Positions 52,233 through 61,122 of a DNA stretch of 64,000 nucleotides are shown one piece after another. Numbering within the stretch: the first letter of the stretch is position 1; every line of letters begins with the position of its first letter. Source of the stretch: Geminocystis sp050753365 (lineage in GTDB: Bacteria > Cyanobacteriota > Cyanobacteriia > Cyanobacteriales > Cyanobacteriaceae); the NCBI RefSeq assembly GCF_050753365.1, contig NZ_JBLZFY010000008.1, positions 14,303 through 78,302 on the forward strand. The letters are read 5' to 3'. Below the pieces are notes generated by a model. That model saw nothing but the letters and a program-made list of their open reading frames with translations, had not been told where the DNA came from and searched no databases. Both the position numbers and the translations under genes were made by a program.

Positions 52233-53576
52233 ATGTTAGAACTATTACCCCTTTTTTTTCCCGTTCATCCTCCCCTGATTTATACTCAAAATACCCCTGC
52301 TCAAAATAGTGAAATTGTTTCCGATAATCAGTTAGTGCGCCCTTTACCCGGAGCGTTAAATAAAATACCAGTATTTAATAGTAATAGCCCAGAATTAGTG
52401 TTAGGGGAAGGTATCTTGCTTTCGACTTTTCCTTCTGATAATAAAATTGACGAGACAGCACATTTAAACTTCCCTTTTGAGGGTAGATTCGATGTTTTTG
52501 CCCATCATGTTTCTAAACCCCCCACTGAAGATGATAAAAGAACTTTATTTATCGGTATTATTGCTCATAATCCCACTTCTGAGCCTGTTTCGATCGACAT
52601 CTTACAGGGAGCTAGTTATTTGAGTCAACCCGATGCGCCTTTTATTACCTTACCCTCGAAAGTAGAAGGAAGTAATATTTTTGCAGGACCGGGTAGTAGA
52701 GTTATGGGAGATATATTACAAGGTAAACGTCAAGATATTTTTCCACCTAATATCACTATTCCCCCCGGAGAAAGCACTATGTTATTAAATGTGCCTATTC
52801 CCATACATTCTCTGACTCCACCCCTTAACGGTCGATCGACATATATGAGATTATATAGCAGTGGGAAAGTCTATATTGCTAGTTTAGCCATGTATCAAGA
52901 CAACGAAGACAACCCCCCCTCTCTTTCTCAATGGGAAAACTTATTAACCAACGCCTCCTTATCTACTCCTAGAGACAGAGTGCCAACTCCTCCCGAAGCC
53001 ACGGGGCAAAGAATCTATGGTAGAGTAGCAGGAGTATCCGAAGGCAATATGTGGAAAATCGACTTAACCGATTCCCCCAGCAGTCAATTATTAACCATTC
53101 CCAACTCTGGTGAAGCCTTTTCCTACGGTTTAAGCACCCTTGTGGGAGGCACATTAGGCACAAATCAAGTACAAACCGCTCCCCTTCTGGTAAGATACCC
53201 CGACACCGCTTACAGTGCGCACGGTAACTATGGTGTACAATATAGTTTAACCTTACCTCTTATTAACCCCACTAACGAAACGAAAACTGTTAGTATTGCC
53301 CTTTCTACTCCTGTTAAACAGGATGCCCCCGGAGTTAACTTTTTGAATCCTTTACCCACTCAAACATTTTTTCGAGGTTTAGTACAAGTACAATATAGAG
53401 ATGACAATAATCTGCCTCGTTTACAATACTTTCATTTAGTGCAAAAAAGAGGAGAAAAGGGAGAAAATTTAGTTACTGTCACCATGCCTCCTGAAAGTCA
53501 AAGGTTAGTGTCTGTAGATTTTCTTTATCCTCCTGATGCGACACCTCCTCAGATTCTTACTGTTTCAACACAATAA
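52233..53576 (+). CDS. DUF3370 family protein
   Basis: A 447-residue protein of a family found in cyanobacteria. Landmarks are RPLPGALNKIPVFNSNSPEL, the LSTFPSDNK loop, GPGSRVMGDILQGKR and the later VRYPDTAYSAHGNYGVQYSL. The N-terminus (LELLPLFFPVHPPLIYTQ) is hydrophobic and may be a poor signal peptide, in line with envelope location. Several beta-rich segments suggest a sandwich or barrel. Function unknown. Two bases after the stop codon the third MITE-like element begins. Confidence 0.85.
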   Translation: MLELLPLFFPVHPPLIYTQNTPAQNSEIVSDNQLVRPLPGALNKIPVFNSNSPELVLGEGILLSTFPSDNKIDETAHLNFPFEGRFDVFAHHVSKPPTEDDKRTLFIGIIAHNPTSEPVSIDILQGASYLSQPDAPFITLPSKVEGSNIFAGPGSRVMGDILQGKRQDIFPPNITIPPGESTMLLNVPIPIHSLTPPLNGRSTYMRLYSSGKVYIASLAMYQDNEDNPPSLSQWENLLTNASLSTPRDRVPTPPEATGQRIYGRVAGVSEGNMWKIDLTDSPSSQLLTIPNSGEAFSYGLSTLVGGTLGTNQVQTAPLLVRYPDTAYSAHGNYGVQYSLTLPLINPTNETKTVSIALSTPVKQDAPGVNFLNPLPTQTFFRGLVQVQYRDDNNLPRLQYFHLVQKRGEKGENLVTVTMPPESQRLVSVDFLYPPDATPPQILTVSTQ

Positions 53577-53577
53577 G

Positions 53578-53831
53578 TAGGGGGTGCTGAAAAAGTATTT
53601 TGATGAAGAGAGGGAAGAGCGGATTTGGAAAAAGGGAAAAGGGAATAAGTAATAAAAATCAAGGTTTTGGGACTTTATATGAACATATAAATACAAGGAT
53701 GTTTTAAATAAAATTTAGTAAAAAATGCTCAGTTTTTGAGTAAAAATTGCTAAAACTGCACACTTTTTTAGTAATGTAGTTTGTCTAAACCCTTGATTTT
53801 AATAGACTTCTGATTTATTCAGCAAACCCTA
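53578..53831. repeat. MITE-like element, full copy 3
   Basis: Left end TAGGGGGTGCTGAAAAAGTA and right end TTCAGCAAACCCTA, a good inverted repeat pair. The internal part is more diverged than copies 1 and 2 but keeps CTCAGTTTTTGAGTAAAAAT. It sits just behind the DUF3370 stop codon. Confidence 0.75.
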
Positions 53832-53957
53832 AGTAAGTGAGAAGTTTAACAAAATAGGGCTAAAGCCCTTACTACAAACAAAAATTAAACCTGCTATCTA
53901 ATACCTGATACCTGCTTCAATCGAATATTCTTACATCAAACTGAGGTAAAAAATACG

Positions 53958-54716
53958 TTACTGACGATCGTGATCCGGTAATACACGATGAGGAATTCCA
54001 TGGGCAATCAAATCGATAGGACATTGGTAGGTATCCTGTATCATTTGTGCTGTAATTAGTTTATCCTGATGGTAGTGTAAAGTACGATTGAGACAGGCAA
54101 TGGTTTTCACATGGGTAGAAATTGCCCCTAAGTCGTGGGATATTAATAATATTGTTATATATTCATTGAGTTCTTTTAATAATTCATAAATACTTTTTTG
54201 TATTTTGGAGTCAACATTGGCTGTAGGCTCGTCTAATAATAGTATCTGGGGTTGACTGGCTAAAGCACGGGCAATATATACCCTTTGTCTTTCTCCTCCT
54301 GATAATTCACCGATCGATCTTCCCCGTAATTTTATCATGCCCACTTGTTCTAAGCAATGAGTCACGATTTTTTCATCATGAGAGTTATAGCGATGAAATA
54401 GGCGTTTTTTCGATAGTCGTCCCATTCTCACTACATCTTCTACTAAAATGGGAAAGGCTCGATCGAACTCTAAAACTTGAGGCACATAACCGATATATTT
54501 ACGCCCTTGAGAAACAGGATAATTTAGGATTGAAATTTCTCCAGAAGTAGGAGTAATTAACCCTAATAAAGTTTTTAATAAGGTCGTTTTTCCTGCTCCA
54601 TTAGGTCCTATAATACCGATAAAATCTAATTCATTTATTTGTAGATTTATGTTGTCTAAAACATTGGTTTTTCCGTAACCAACATAAACATTTGATAACT
54701 TAATTATTGGATTCAT
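53958..54716 (-). CDS. znuC: Zinc/manganese-type ABC transporter ATP-binding protein (ZnuC-like)
   Basis: A 252-residue ABC ATPase. Walker A is GPNGAGKTTLLK, the Q-loop lies in YVPQVLEFD, the signature is LSGGERQRVYIARAL and Walker B is ILLLDEPTANVD. It overlaps the stop of the substrate-binding gene by 17 bp, so the two are coupled. Sequence and partner place it in the metal-uptake branch (zinc or manganese). The membrane permease that should complete the importer is not next to it: the next gene downstream is the convergent DUF3370. Confidence 0.88.
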   Translation of the reverse strand: MNPIIKLSNVYVGYGKTNVLDNINLQINELDFIGIIGPNGAGKTTLLKTLLGLITPTSGEISILNYPVSQGRKYIGYVPQVLEFDRAFPILVEDVVRMGRLSKKRLFHRYNSHDEKIVTHCLEQVGMIKLRGRSIGELSGGERQRVYIARALASQPQILLLDEPTANVDSKIQKSIYELLKELNEYITILLISHDLGAISTHVKTIACLNRTLHYHQDKLITAQMIQDTYQCPIDLIAHGIPHRVLPDHDRQ

Positions 54717-55671
54717 TTTTCATCGATTGGGCTAATTTATCGGCAACTTCTAAGAGATTTTCTGACCAGTTTTCGGCTAAATCATCTAATAACACAACGT
54801 CTCCTCCTATCTCTCTAGCAAAAGTATCCACTGTTTTTGTGGTAAATTGTGGCTGGGCAAAAACTACTCTAATATTATCTTTTTTAGCTTGGGTAATTAA
54901 CTTTGCTAAATCCCCTGATGTTACCTCCTGCCCTTCCAGTTCGATCGAGATTTGTTGTAAATTATAATCTTTGGCAAAATAAGCCCAAGCAGGGTGATAA
55001 ATCATAAATTTTCTTTGACTAATACCCTCAAATTTTTCCCTAATTTGTTTATCTAAATCATCGATTTCTGTCAAAAATTGTTCTAAATTTTGTCGATAAA
55101 TACTCTCATTTTCTGGATTTAATTTCACTAACTCACGATAAATATTTTCAGCTTGAATTTTCACTAATTGAGGAGATAACCATGTATGAGGATCAAGGCT
55201 TTCTCCTTCTTTTCGATCGTGACTATGACCATGATGATGATGATCATGTCCGATCATGGGTATTTTGTCAATACCTGCACCAGAATTAATAATGGGAATT
55301 TGAGGATTTGCGGACTTGATTTTTTCTAACCATGCTTCTTCAAAGGGTACTCCAATACTAATATAAGCCGAAGATTGACTCAAATTAACTAATTGTTGCG
55401 GTAAAGGCTCATAGGTTTCAGCCGCCATACCCGGTTCTACCATAACATTAACGTTGACTAATTCTCCGCCAATTTTTTCGACAAAGTATTTTTGCGGTAA
55501 AATACTTACTGTTAAATTCAATTTATTTTCTTGAGGATTTAATGCTGAATTATCAATTTCTGAACTGATAGTTGGAGGTGTTTCTTCCCTATTTTCGCCA
55601 TTACATCCTACTATATTAAACAGCGTTAAAACTAATAAAAAATTTAATATTTTAGATTTAAAAATAATCAT
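54700..55671 (-). CDS. znuA: Zinc-type ABC transporter substrate-binding lipoprotein (ZnuA-like)
   Basis: A 323-residue cluster A-I metal-binding protein. The signal ends in a lipobox with Cys23 (NIVGC). The start of the mature domain is LNLTVSILPQKYFVEKIGGE. A His-rich loop, HDHHHHGHSHD, at about 140-153 is the mark of zinc-type members, and LDPHTWLSPQ and HPAWAYFAKDY carry the site His residues. Zinc uptake under limitation is likely, but manganese cannot be excluded. Confidence 0.9.
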   Translation of the reverse strand: MIIFKSKILNFLLVLTLFNIVGCNGENREETPPTISSEIDNSALNPQENKLNLTVSILPQKYFVEKIGGELVNVNVMVEPGMAAETYEPLPQQLVNLSQSSAYISIGVPFEEAWLEKIKSANPQIPIINSGAGIDKIPMIGHDHHHHGHSHDRKEGESLDPHTWLSPQLVKIQAENIYRELVKLNPENESIYRQNLEQFLTEIDDLDKQIREKFEGISQRKFMIYHPAWAYFAKDYNLQQISIELEGQEVTSGDLAKLITQAKKDNIRVVFAQPQFTTKTVDTFAREIGGDVVLLDDLAENWSENLLEVADKLAQSMKNESNN

Positions 55672-55714
55672 AAACAGTCTCGAATATCAACTTTTATAAT
55701 TATAGCTAATTCCT

Positions 55715-55729
55715 CATACAAAATGTATG
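55715..55729. promoter_or_regulatory. Possible operator upstream of znuA
   Basis: CATACAAAATGTATG is a 15-bp interrupted palindrome 44 bp before the znuA start. It does not match the usual Zur box of cyanobacteria (TGATAATGATTATCA type), so its role is only a guess. Confidence 0.25.
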
Positions 55730-55922
55730 TTTAACTGTTCAGATAATCAGTTAAAATTGGATATATCTAAGTTTACTCGTAAAGATAGGCAAGAGGCAAA
55801 AGGCAAAAGTTAATTTTTAAAAATTAATCAAACTTGAAATAAATGCTTATGGTTTAGATATTGATAATATTTAATAAAAAAAAGTTAAATTCAAAATTGA
55901 TATAAAATTGTATTTTAGTTAG

Positions 55923-55977
55923 TCGCTTTAGCAGACTTTCGCTATTAGCTTTGTCAATTTATTGCAAAGCGGTTTAT
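55923..55977 (+). repeat. Hairpin repeat family, copy C
   Basis: Starts TCGCTTTAGCAGACTTTCGC and has the stem GCTTTG / CAAAGC around TCAATTTATTG. Compared with copies A and B the stem bases differ but pairing is kept. Its last part runs into the tandem array that follows. Confidence 0.7.
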
Positions 55978-56140
55978 TGTAAAATGGTTGATGAAAAGGG
56001 ATTTATTGCAAATGGTTGATGAAAAGGGATTTATTGCAAATGGTTGATGAAAAGCGTTTTATTGCAAAATGGTTGATGAAAAGCGGTTTATTGTAAAATA
56101 GTTTATTGTAAAATGATCTATGAAAAATGGTTTATGAAAC
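55968..56140. repeat. 28-bp tandem array
   Basis: About five units with TGGTTGATGAAAA starting at 55985, 56013, 56041 and 56070, spaced 28-29 bp; the unit reads TTTATTGCAAATGGTTGATG then AAAAGGGA. Later units decay. It seems to have grown from the end of the hairpin repeat. It occupies the gap between znuA and fni, where no gene is seen. Confidence 0.78.
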
Positions 56141-56327
56141 GCATTTTATGAGTCGAAATTATTATCTCACAAAGTCTCACAAAGCAATAAATTTCTTTGC
56201 TAATAACATAACTCTACTAAAGTGAGTTCATTTTTTACTTATTGAATAGACTCTATTTATAATAAAAAATTACTATTAAAATAAATTATAATTACCAACA
56301 CATAAAACCTATTGATATATAAAAATA

Positions 56328-57371
56328 ATGGAAAATCAAGAGATTATTTTAAATCAAACTCAAACTAGAAAAGATGATCATATTCGCATTTGTTTAGATG
56401 ATAAAGTGCAGTTTAATCAAGTCAAAAATGGTTTAGAAAAATATAATTTTACTCACTGTTGTTTACCTGAATTAGACTACCATGAAATTGATATTTCTCT
56501 TAATTTTCTAGGGAAAAAATTATCCTCTCCTTTGTTGATTTCTTCCATGACGGGAGGCACAGAAAATGCACAAGTTATCAATCAGCGTTTAGCCATGGTT
56601 GCCCAAAAATATGGTCTTGCTATGGGTATTGGTTCGGGGCGTGTTATCATCGAAAAACCAGAGATTGCTAAAACTTTTCAGGTTCGATCGATCTGTCCTG
56701 ATATACTATTATTAGCTAATATTGGAGCGGTACAGTTAAATTATGGCTATACATGGCGAGAATGCACAAAATTAGTAGAAATATTGGAAGCTGACGCTTT
56801 GATTCTTCATCTTAACCCGTTACAGGAGTGTATTCAACCCGAAGGAGATACTAATTTTAAAGGTTTATTAGACAAAATTGAGATTCTGTGTGAGAAAATG
56901 TCTGTACCGATTATCGTTAAGGAAGTGGGTAACGGTATTTCGGCGATGATGGCACAAAAATTGATGAGTAAAGGAGTCCAAGCCATTGACGTAGCGGGTG
57001 CTGGTGGTACATCATGGGCAATGGTAGAAAGCGAAAGAAGCGACAATTATCTGAAACGAGAATTGGGTAAAACCTTTGCTAATTGGGGTATTCCTACAGC
57101 AGATTGTGTAGCGGATATTGCTCAACAATACCCTGATATTCCCTTAATTGCCTCTGGCGGTATCCGCAATGGTTTAGAGGTGGCAAAATTGTTGGCTTTA
57201 GGTGCTGATATGGTAGGTTTAGCTTATCCTTTTCTCAAAAGTTCGATCGAATCTATTGAAACCTCAGAGAATTTGGTTGAGTTACTCAATGCCGAAATCA
57301 AAACCGTGTTATTTTGTACAGGAAGTAAAGATATAAAGAGTTTACAAAGCCAAAAAGTATTGAGGGATTGA
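56328..57371 (+). CDS. fni: Isopentenyl-diphosphate delta-isomerase, type II
   Basis: FMN-dependent isomerase that interconverts IPP and DMAPP, the precursors of carotenoids, phytol and quinone side chains. The 347-residue protein shows the family start (RKDDHIRICLDDKVQFNQVK), the FMN-site block LLISSMTGGTENA, GIGSGRVIIEKPE and the NADPH/FMN region IDVAGAGGTSWA, then LIASGGIRNGLEVAKLLALG. Type II is the usual form in cyanobacteria, which make isoprenoids by the MEP route. It is a single gene. Confidence 0.95.
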   Translation: MENQEIILNQTQTRKDDHIRICLDDKVQFNQVKNGLEKYNFTHCCLPELDYHEIDISLNFLGKKLSSPLLISSMTGGTENAQVINQRLAMVAQKYGLAMGIGSGRVIIEKPEIAKTFQVRSICPDILLLANIGAVQLNYGYTWRECTKLVEILEADALILHLNPLQECIQPEGDTNFKGLLDKIEILCEKMSVPIIVKEVGNGISAMMAQKLMSKGVQAIDVAGAGGTSWAMVESERSDNYLKRELGKTFANWGIPTADCVADIAQQYPDIPLIASGGIRNGLEVAKLLALGADMVGLAYPFLKSSIESIETSENLVELLNAEIKTVLFCTGSKDIKSLQSQKVLRD

Positions 57372-57401
57372 CTAGATTAAAAATATAGAAAATCTCGATG
57401 T

Positions 57402-58073
57402 TTACCAAACTTTAGGCTGGAAATCTTCTGGAATATCAAGATTAAATACATCATCATTAATACGGGCAACATACAAGCCTTCTTGTAAAATTTTTTGACG
57501 CACATAAGCCGATAAATCTACCGCCGCTAAGATGCCATAAACTTGTTTGTTTTGATGCTCAGGAAAAAAGTGACGAAAACGTTGTAAAATAGTTTTTAAT
57601 TGGTCAATAGAATCCTCTCTAGCGTGGCTTTTCACTTCTACCACATAAACGGCATTGACTGCATCATTAGCATAGGCTAAAACATCGATTTCAATATGTT
57701 CTCCTTGTTTTGTAACACGCACACTAGGACTTATTACTTCCATAGCAAACTTTTCTCGGAGAATTTTTTCCATGGAAGGTAAAGCTAAACCCTCGGTAAA
57801 ACTGCCAAATTTCCCTGCTAAACCTCCAATTTGTTTGCCTAATTCTTTAATTTTTTTGTCGGTTTCTTTCATTTGCCTGTCAGTCTCTTTCATTTGCCTG
57901 TCAGTTTCTTTCATTTGCCTGTCAGTTTCTTTCATTCGTCTGTCAGTCTCTTTCATTCGTCTGTCAGTCTCTTTCATTCGTCTGTCAGTCTCTTGAAATT
58001 TTCGATCGGTTTCCTTCTGAGATTCGATTAATTCTCCCAACAATTTCCAAACTTCATCGGCGGTAGTTGCCAT
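57402..58073 (-). CDS. PD-(D/E)XK-like protein with KETDRRM heptad repeats (DUF3782 type)
   Basis: A 223-residue protein. The N-terminal part has nine seven-residue repeats, QKETDRK, FQETDRR, then MKETDRR or MKETDRQ to MKETDKK, which form an ideal coiled coil and correspond to a 21-bp DNA tandem repeat. The C-terminal part is a nuclease-like core: HIEIDVLAYAND with the Asp and VYVVEVKSHARED with the ExK motif, as in the PD-(D/E)XK superfamily. DUF3782-type proteins are widespread in cyanobacteria and have no proven function. The repeat number is prone to change by slippage. Confidence 0.82.
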   Translation of the reverse strand: MATTADEVWKLLGELIESQKETDRKFQETDRRMKETDRRMKETDRRMKETDRQMKETDRQMKETDRQMKETDKKIKELGKQIGGLAGKFGSFTEGLALPSMEKILREKFAMEVISPSVRVTKQGEHIEIDVLAYANDAVNAVYVVEVKSHAREDSIDQLKTILQRFRHFFPEHQNKQVYGILAAVDLSAYVRQKILQEGLYVARINDDVFNLDIPEDFQPKVW

Positions 58074-58116
58074 AATTTTACCCCTCTCAATAATTTTCTT
58101 ATTATTTTATTTTATC

Positions 58117-59853
58117 TCAAATATCTATAAAATAATTTTTTAGCCATGAGGTATCATATTTTCTATTAGTTTTTAATTCCCAAAGATGGATACCTTTTTT
58201 GGGTAAATTTTGCAATAAATTTTTAAATTCTTCCCAATGATTGATTAGTTTATAATCCACATTATAGGTTGTAGTTAAATTCATAAAATTTATATTTTGA
58301 GGAGTAGCAAAATATTTTTCAAATAAGGGTTGATATTCAGAAATTGGCAACATTTCAAAAATTCCTCCGCCGTTATTATTGACTAAAATAATGATTAAAC
58401 TTCCTTGAAAATATTGATTAATTAAAAAGCCATTAGTATCGTGTAAAAGAGCTAAATCTCCTGTTAATAAGATAGTAGGTTGGCTTTTATAAGCGATACC
58501 TAAAGCGGTGGATAATGTGCCGTCAATGCCGTTTGTGCCTCGACTAAAATAAACTTCTCTAGCTAAATTATTTTTTTGCCAAAAAAATTCTGCATATCTA
58601 ACGGACATACTATTAGCGATAAAAATGGGAGTATTTTCAGGAAGATATTGAGATAAAAGATAGGATATTTTTGCCTCAAATATTTCCTCTTTTTTATCCA
58701 TAATTTTCTCAAGTTTAATCTTAATTTTTTCTTCGATCGAACTCCATTGATTACTATAATTAGAGATAAAATTATTGTCTAATGATGGTAAATATTGTCT
58801 GAGATTTTCTGGATTAATACGAAGATGAATAGAGTTACTATGTAAAGCATCTAAATTATCATCATGGGGAGTAATAATATAGGTTTTAATCTTATGTTTA
58901 TTTAACCATTCTCGTAAGGTTTTACTGGTAGGATATTCACCAAATAAAATTACTATTTCTGGGATTAATTTCACGGCATTTTCGGGATTTCTTAAAATAG
59001 CATCATAGTTAATAATAAGTTGATTATTTCCTTCATAATAATTGCGAATGGGAGATAAAGCCTCCCCTAAAATGGGAAAGTTTAAGACATTAGATAAAAG
59101 TTCGATCGAACGAGTATATAATAAAGGATTATCAGGAGAGTCCACACCAGCGATAATAATACCTTTTTTATATTTTTTCCAGTGATTAACATAACTATTA
59201 AAATCAAAATTATAAGCAAGAAAGCTATGATTATTAATAGGAAAATTAGCGAATAATTGTTGATAGATAAACTCTTGATTTTCTAAACTAATATCTAAAG
59301 TAGAAATCGGTGCTAAAGGTTCTCGAAATGGTATATTAATATGAACTACTCCCCTTGAGGTTAAAAAAGATTTTTCCCAACTATAGATAATATTTTGTCT
59401 CAGGTAAAAAAGTCGATCGAGTTCCATCGAGGGTAAAGATAATTGAGTTTGCCAATTAGGATAATTTCCGTATAAATTAACTTGATTGATAGTTTGTCCT
59501 GCATGACAATTTTGTAATTCTGGAGGTCGATCGGCAGTTAAAATAATTAAAGGGATATGACTATATTTAGCCTCAATAATAGCAGGATAAAAATTTGCCC
59601 CAGCAGTACCAGAAGTGCAGACTAACACAGTAGGAAAATTATTTTTTTTAGCTAATCCTAACGCAAAAAAAGACGCTGATCTTTCGTCTAAAATTGGTAT
59701 AGTATTAATAGCATTATGTTGAGCAAAGGCAAGGGTTAAAGGAGTCGATCGAGAACCGGGGCTAATGACGGCATTTTTAAAGCCTAATTGAGCAAAAGTT
59801 TCTACTATTACTGAACTCCAAATTGTGTTAATATTACTAAAATTTAAAGACAT
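58117..59853 (-). CDS. menD: SEPHCHC synthase MenD
   Basis: Thiamine-diphosphate enzyme that joins isochorismate and 2-oxoglutarate in the menaquinone/phylloquinone route; cyanobacteria make phylloquinone for photosystem I. The N-terminal block NAVISPGSRSTPLTLAF is typical, with PIIEAKYSHIPLIILTADRP later. The ThDP-binding part has TGDLALLHDTNGF and IILVNNNGGGIFEMLP. At 578 residues it has normal length. It lies alone; other men genes are not in the window. Confidence 0.94.
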   Translation of the reverse strand: MSLNFSNINTIWSSVIVETFAQLGFKNAVISPGSRSTPLTLAFAQHNAINTIPILDERSASFFALGLAKKNNFPTVLVCTSGTAGANFYPAIIEAKYSHIPLIILTADRPPELQNCHAGQTINQVNLYGNYPNWQTQLSLPSMELDRLFYLRQNIIYSWEKSFLTSRGVVHINIPFREPLAPISTLDISLENQEFIYQQLFANFPINNHSFLAYNFDFNSYVNHWKKYKKGIIIAGVDSPDNPLLYTRSIELLSNVLNFPILGEALSPIRNYYEGNNQLIINYDAILRNPENAVKLIPEIVILFGEYPTSKTLREWLNKHKIKTYIITPHDDNLDALHSNSIHLRINPENLRQYLPSLDNNFISNYSNQWSSIEEKIKIKLEKIMDKKEEIFEAKISYLLSQYLPENTPIFIANSMSVRYAEFFWQKNNLAREVYFSRGTNGIDGTLSTALGIAYKSQPTILLTGDLALLHDTNGFLINQYFQGSLIIILVNNNGGGIFEMLPISEYQPLFEKYFATPQNINFMNLTTTYNVDYKLINHWEEFKNLLQNLPKKGIHLWELKTNRKYDTSWLKNYFIDI

Positions 59854-59905
59854 TTTATAATAAAAATTATGATACTATAAGTAAATAAATTAAATAAAAA
59901 ATAAG

Positions 59906-60199
59906 ATGAAAGCTATTATAAAAGATAACATTCTTTATATCAACAAAGAAGACTTACCACAATATCAAAAAGGAAAATCTGTCGTGAGAAATAACTATTT
60001 TTGGGCATTAAAATCCATTAGCGATTATGCGCCCATGAATGGAGATTGGGAATTTAGTACAGAAGTTTGGATAGCTTTAAATAGAATGTTATTATTTTTC
60101 ACCAATTCGGGTTATTTAGGTTATCGAGAAACCGTGTTAGAATTTAGCGATGATACCCTGATTCCCGATATTTTACGATCGAGTTCCACCAAATTATAG
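59906..60199 (+). CDS. Small cyanobacterial protein, unknown
   Basis: A 97-residue soluble protein starting MKAIIKDNILYINKEDLPQY. It has several aromatic residues (NYFWALKSISDYAPMNGDWE, VWIALNRMLLFFTNSGYLGY) and no signal, membrane or cysteine motif. The stop is 12 bp before the methyltransferase gene on the same strand, so co-transcription is likely. No family recognised. Confidence 0.72.
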   Translation: MKAIIKDNILYINKEDLPQYQKGKSVVRNNYFWALKSISDYAPMNGDWEFSTEVWIALNRMLLFFTNSGYLGYRETVLEFSDDTLIPDILRSSSTKL

Positions 60200-60211
60200 A
60201 ATAAAATTGTC

Positions 60212-60835
60212 ATGGCAACATTTTTGCGTCCTCTCAGTTATAAATATCAATGGTTGTATGATACGATAGCCAAATTAGCGGCGATACCCGTAGGGGGAGA
60301 AAAGAAATTTCGACAACTGGCATTGCAAAATCTCCCTATTAATTCCAATACAAAAATACTGGATTTATGTTGTGGTGCAGGACAAACTACGAAATTTTTA
60401 GTTAACTATTCCCAAGCAGTGACAGGGTTAGATATATCCACCGTATCCCTAGAAAAAGCGAGAAAAAATGTACCTCAAGCGCAATTTGTGGAAGGATTCG
60501 CTCAAAAAATGCCTTTTGGTGATGATTATTTTGATATAGTTCATAGTAGCGTAGCTTTACACGAGATGACGACATCAGAGTTAGAAGAAATTTTTAAAGA
60601 AGCCTATCGAGTCTTAAAACCAGAAGGGATTTTTACATTCATCGACTTACATCAACCGCAAAATGTTTTATTCATACCCGGATTAACCCTATTTATGTTG
60701 TTATTTGAGACAGAAACCGCATGGCAATTATTAAAAACAGACTTAGAAAATAAGTTAAAAAATGTTGGTTTTACTATCATTAATAATCAACTTTATGCGG
60801 GGGGAAGTTTGCAAGTTATTCAAGCAAAAAAATAA
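60212..60835 (+). CDS. Class I SAM-dependent methyltransferase
   Basis: A 207-residue methyltransferase. Motif I is ILDLCCGAGQTTKFL, motif II lies in VTGLDISTVSLEKARK, and the later block reads DDYFDIVHSSVALHEM then AYRVLKPEGIFTFIDLH. The pattern fits the UbiE/MenG-like methyltransferase_11 group, but the substrate is unknown. menD lies nearby on the other strand, which hints at a quinone link but does not prove one. No signal; cytoplasmic. Confidence 0.87.
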   Translation: MATFLRPLSYKYQWLYDTIAKLAAIPVGGEKKFRQLALQNLPINSNTKILDLCCGAGQTTKFLVNYSQAVTGLDISTVSLEKARKNVPQAQFVEGFAQKMPFGDDYFDIVHSSVALHEMTTSELEEIFKEAYRVLKPEGIFTFIDLHQPQNVLFIPGLTLFMLLFETETAWQLLKTDLENKLKNVGFTIINNQLYAGGSLQVIQAKK

Positions 60836-60946
60836 AAGTTGGTTTTTTCTCTCGCAAAGATGCAAAAAAATATTATTGTCATGGCGAGGGGGTTATTTAT
60901 CTCACAATTAGATGAATTTTTGATTTTCCCCCGAAGCCATCTGGTG

Positions 60947-60970
60947 ATTGCTTCGTTACCTCGCAATGAC
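60947..60970 (-). repeat. Dispersed CATTGCGAGG-ACGAAGCAAT repeat
   Basis: ATTGCTTCGTTACCTCGCAA followed by TGAC is a single reversed copy between the methyltransferase and the radical SAM gene. The rest of the 60836-61122 gap shows nothing else. Confidence 0.75.
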
Positions 60971-61122
60971 AGAAAATGAAGATTAAAATAAACTTAATTG
61001 CCTTTCTCTTTTTAATTTATGAAGGAAAAGGGAATAGTTTTGGAGTTATTATTTATTGAAAAATTAAGAATGCTATGTCAACAAAAAAAATTGTGAAAAT
61101 TATCAAGATTATTATTCATAAT

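Noticed and set aside
55715..55729. Zur box in front of znuA
   Set aside because: The only palindrome, CATACAAAATGTATG, does not match the TGATAATGATTATCA type; it is kept as a weak operator candidate only.
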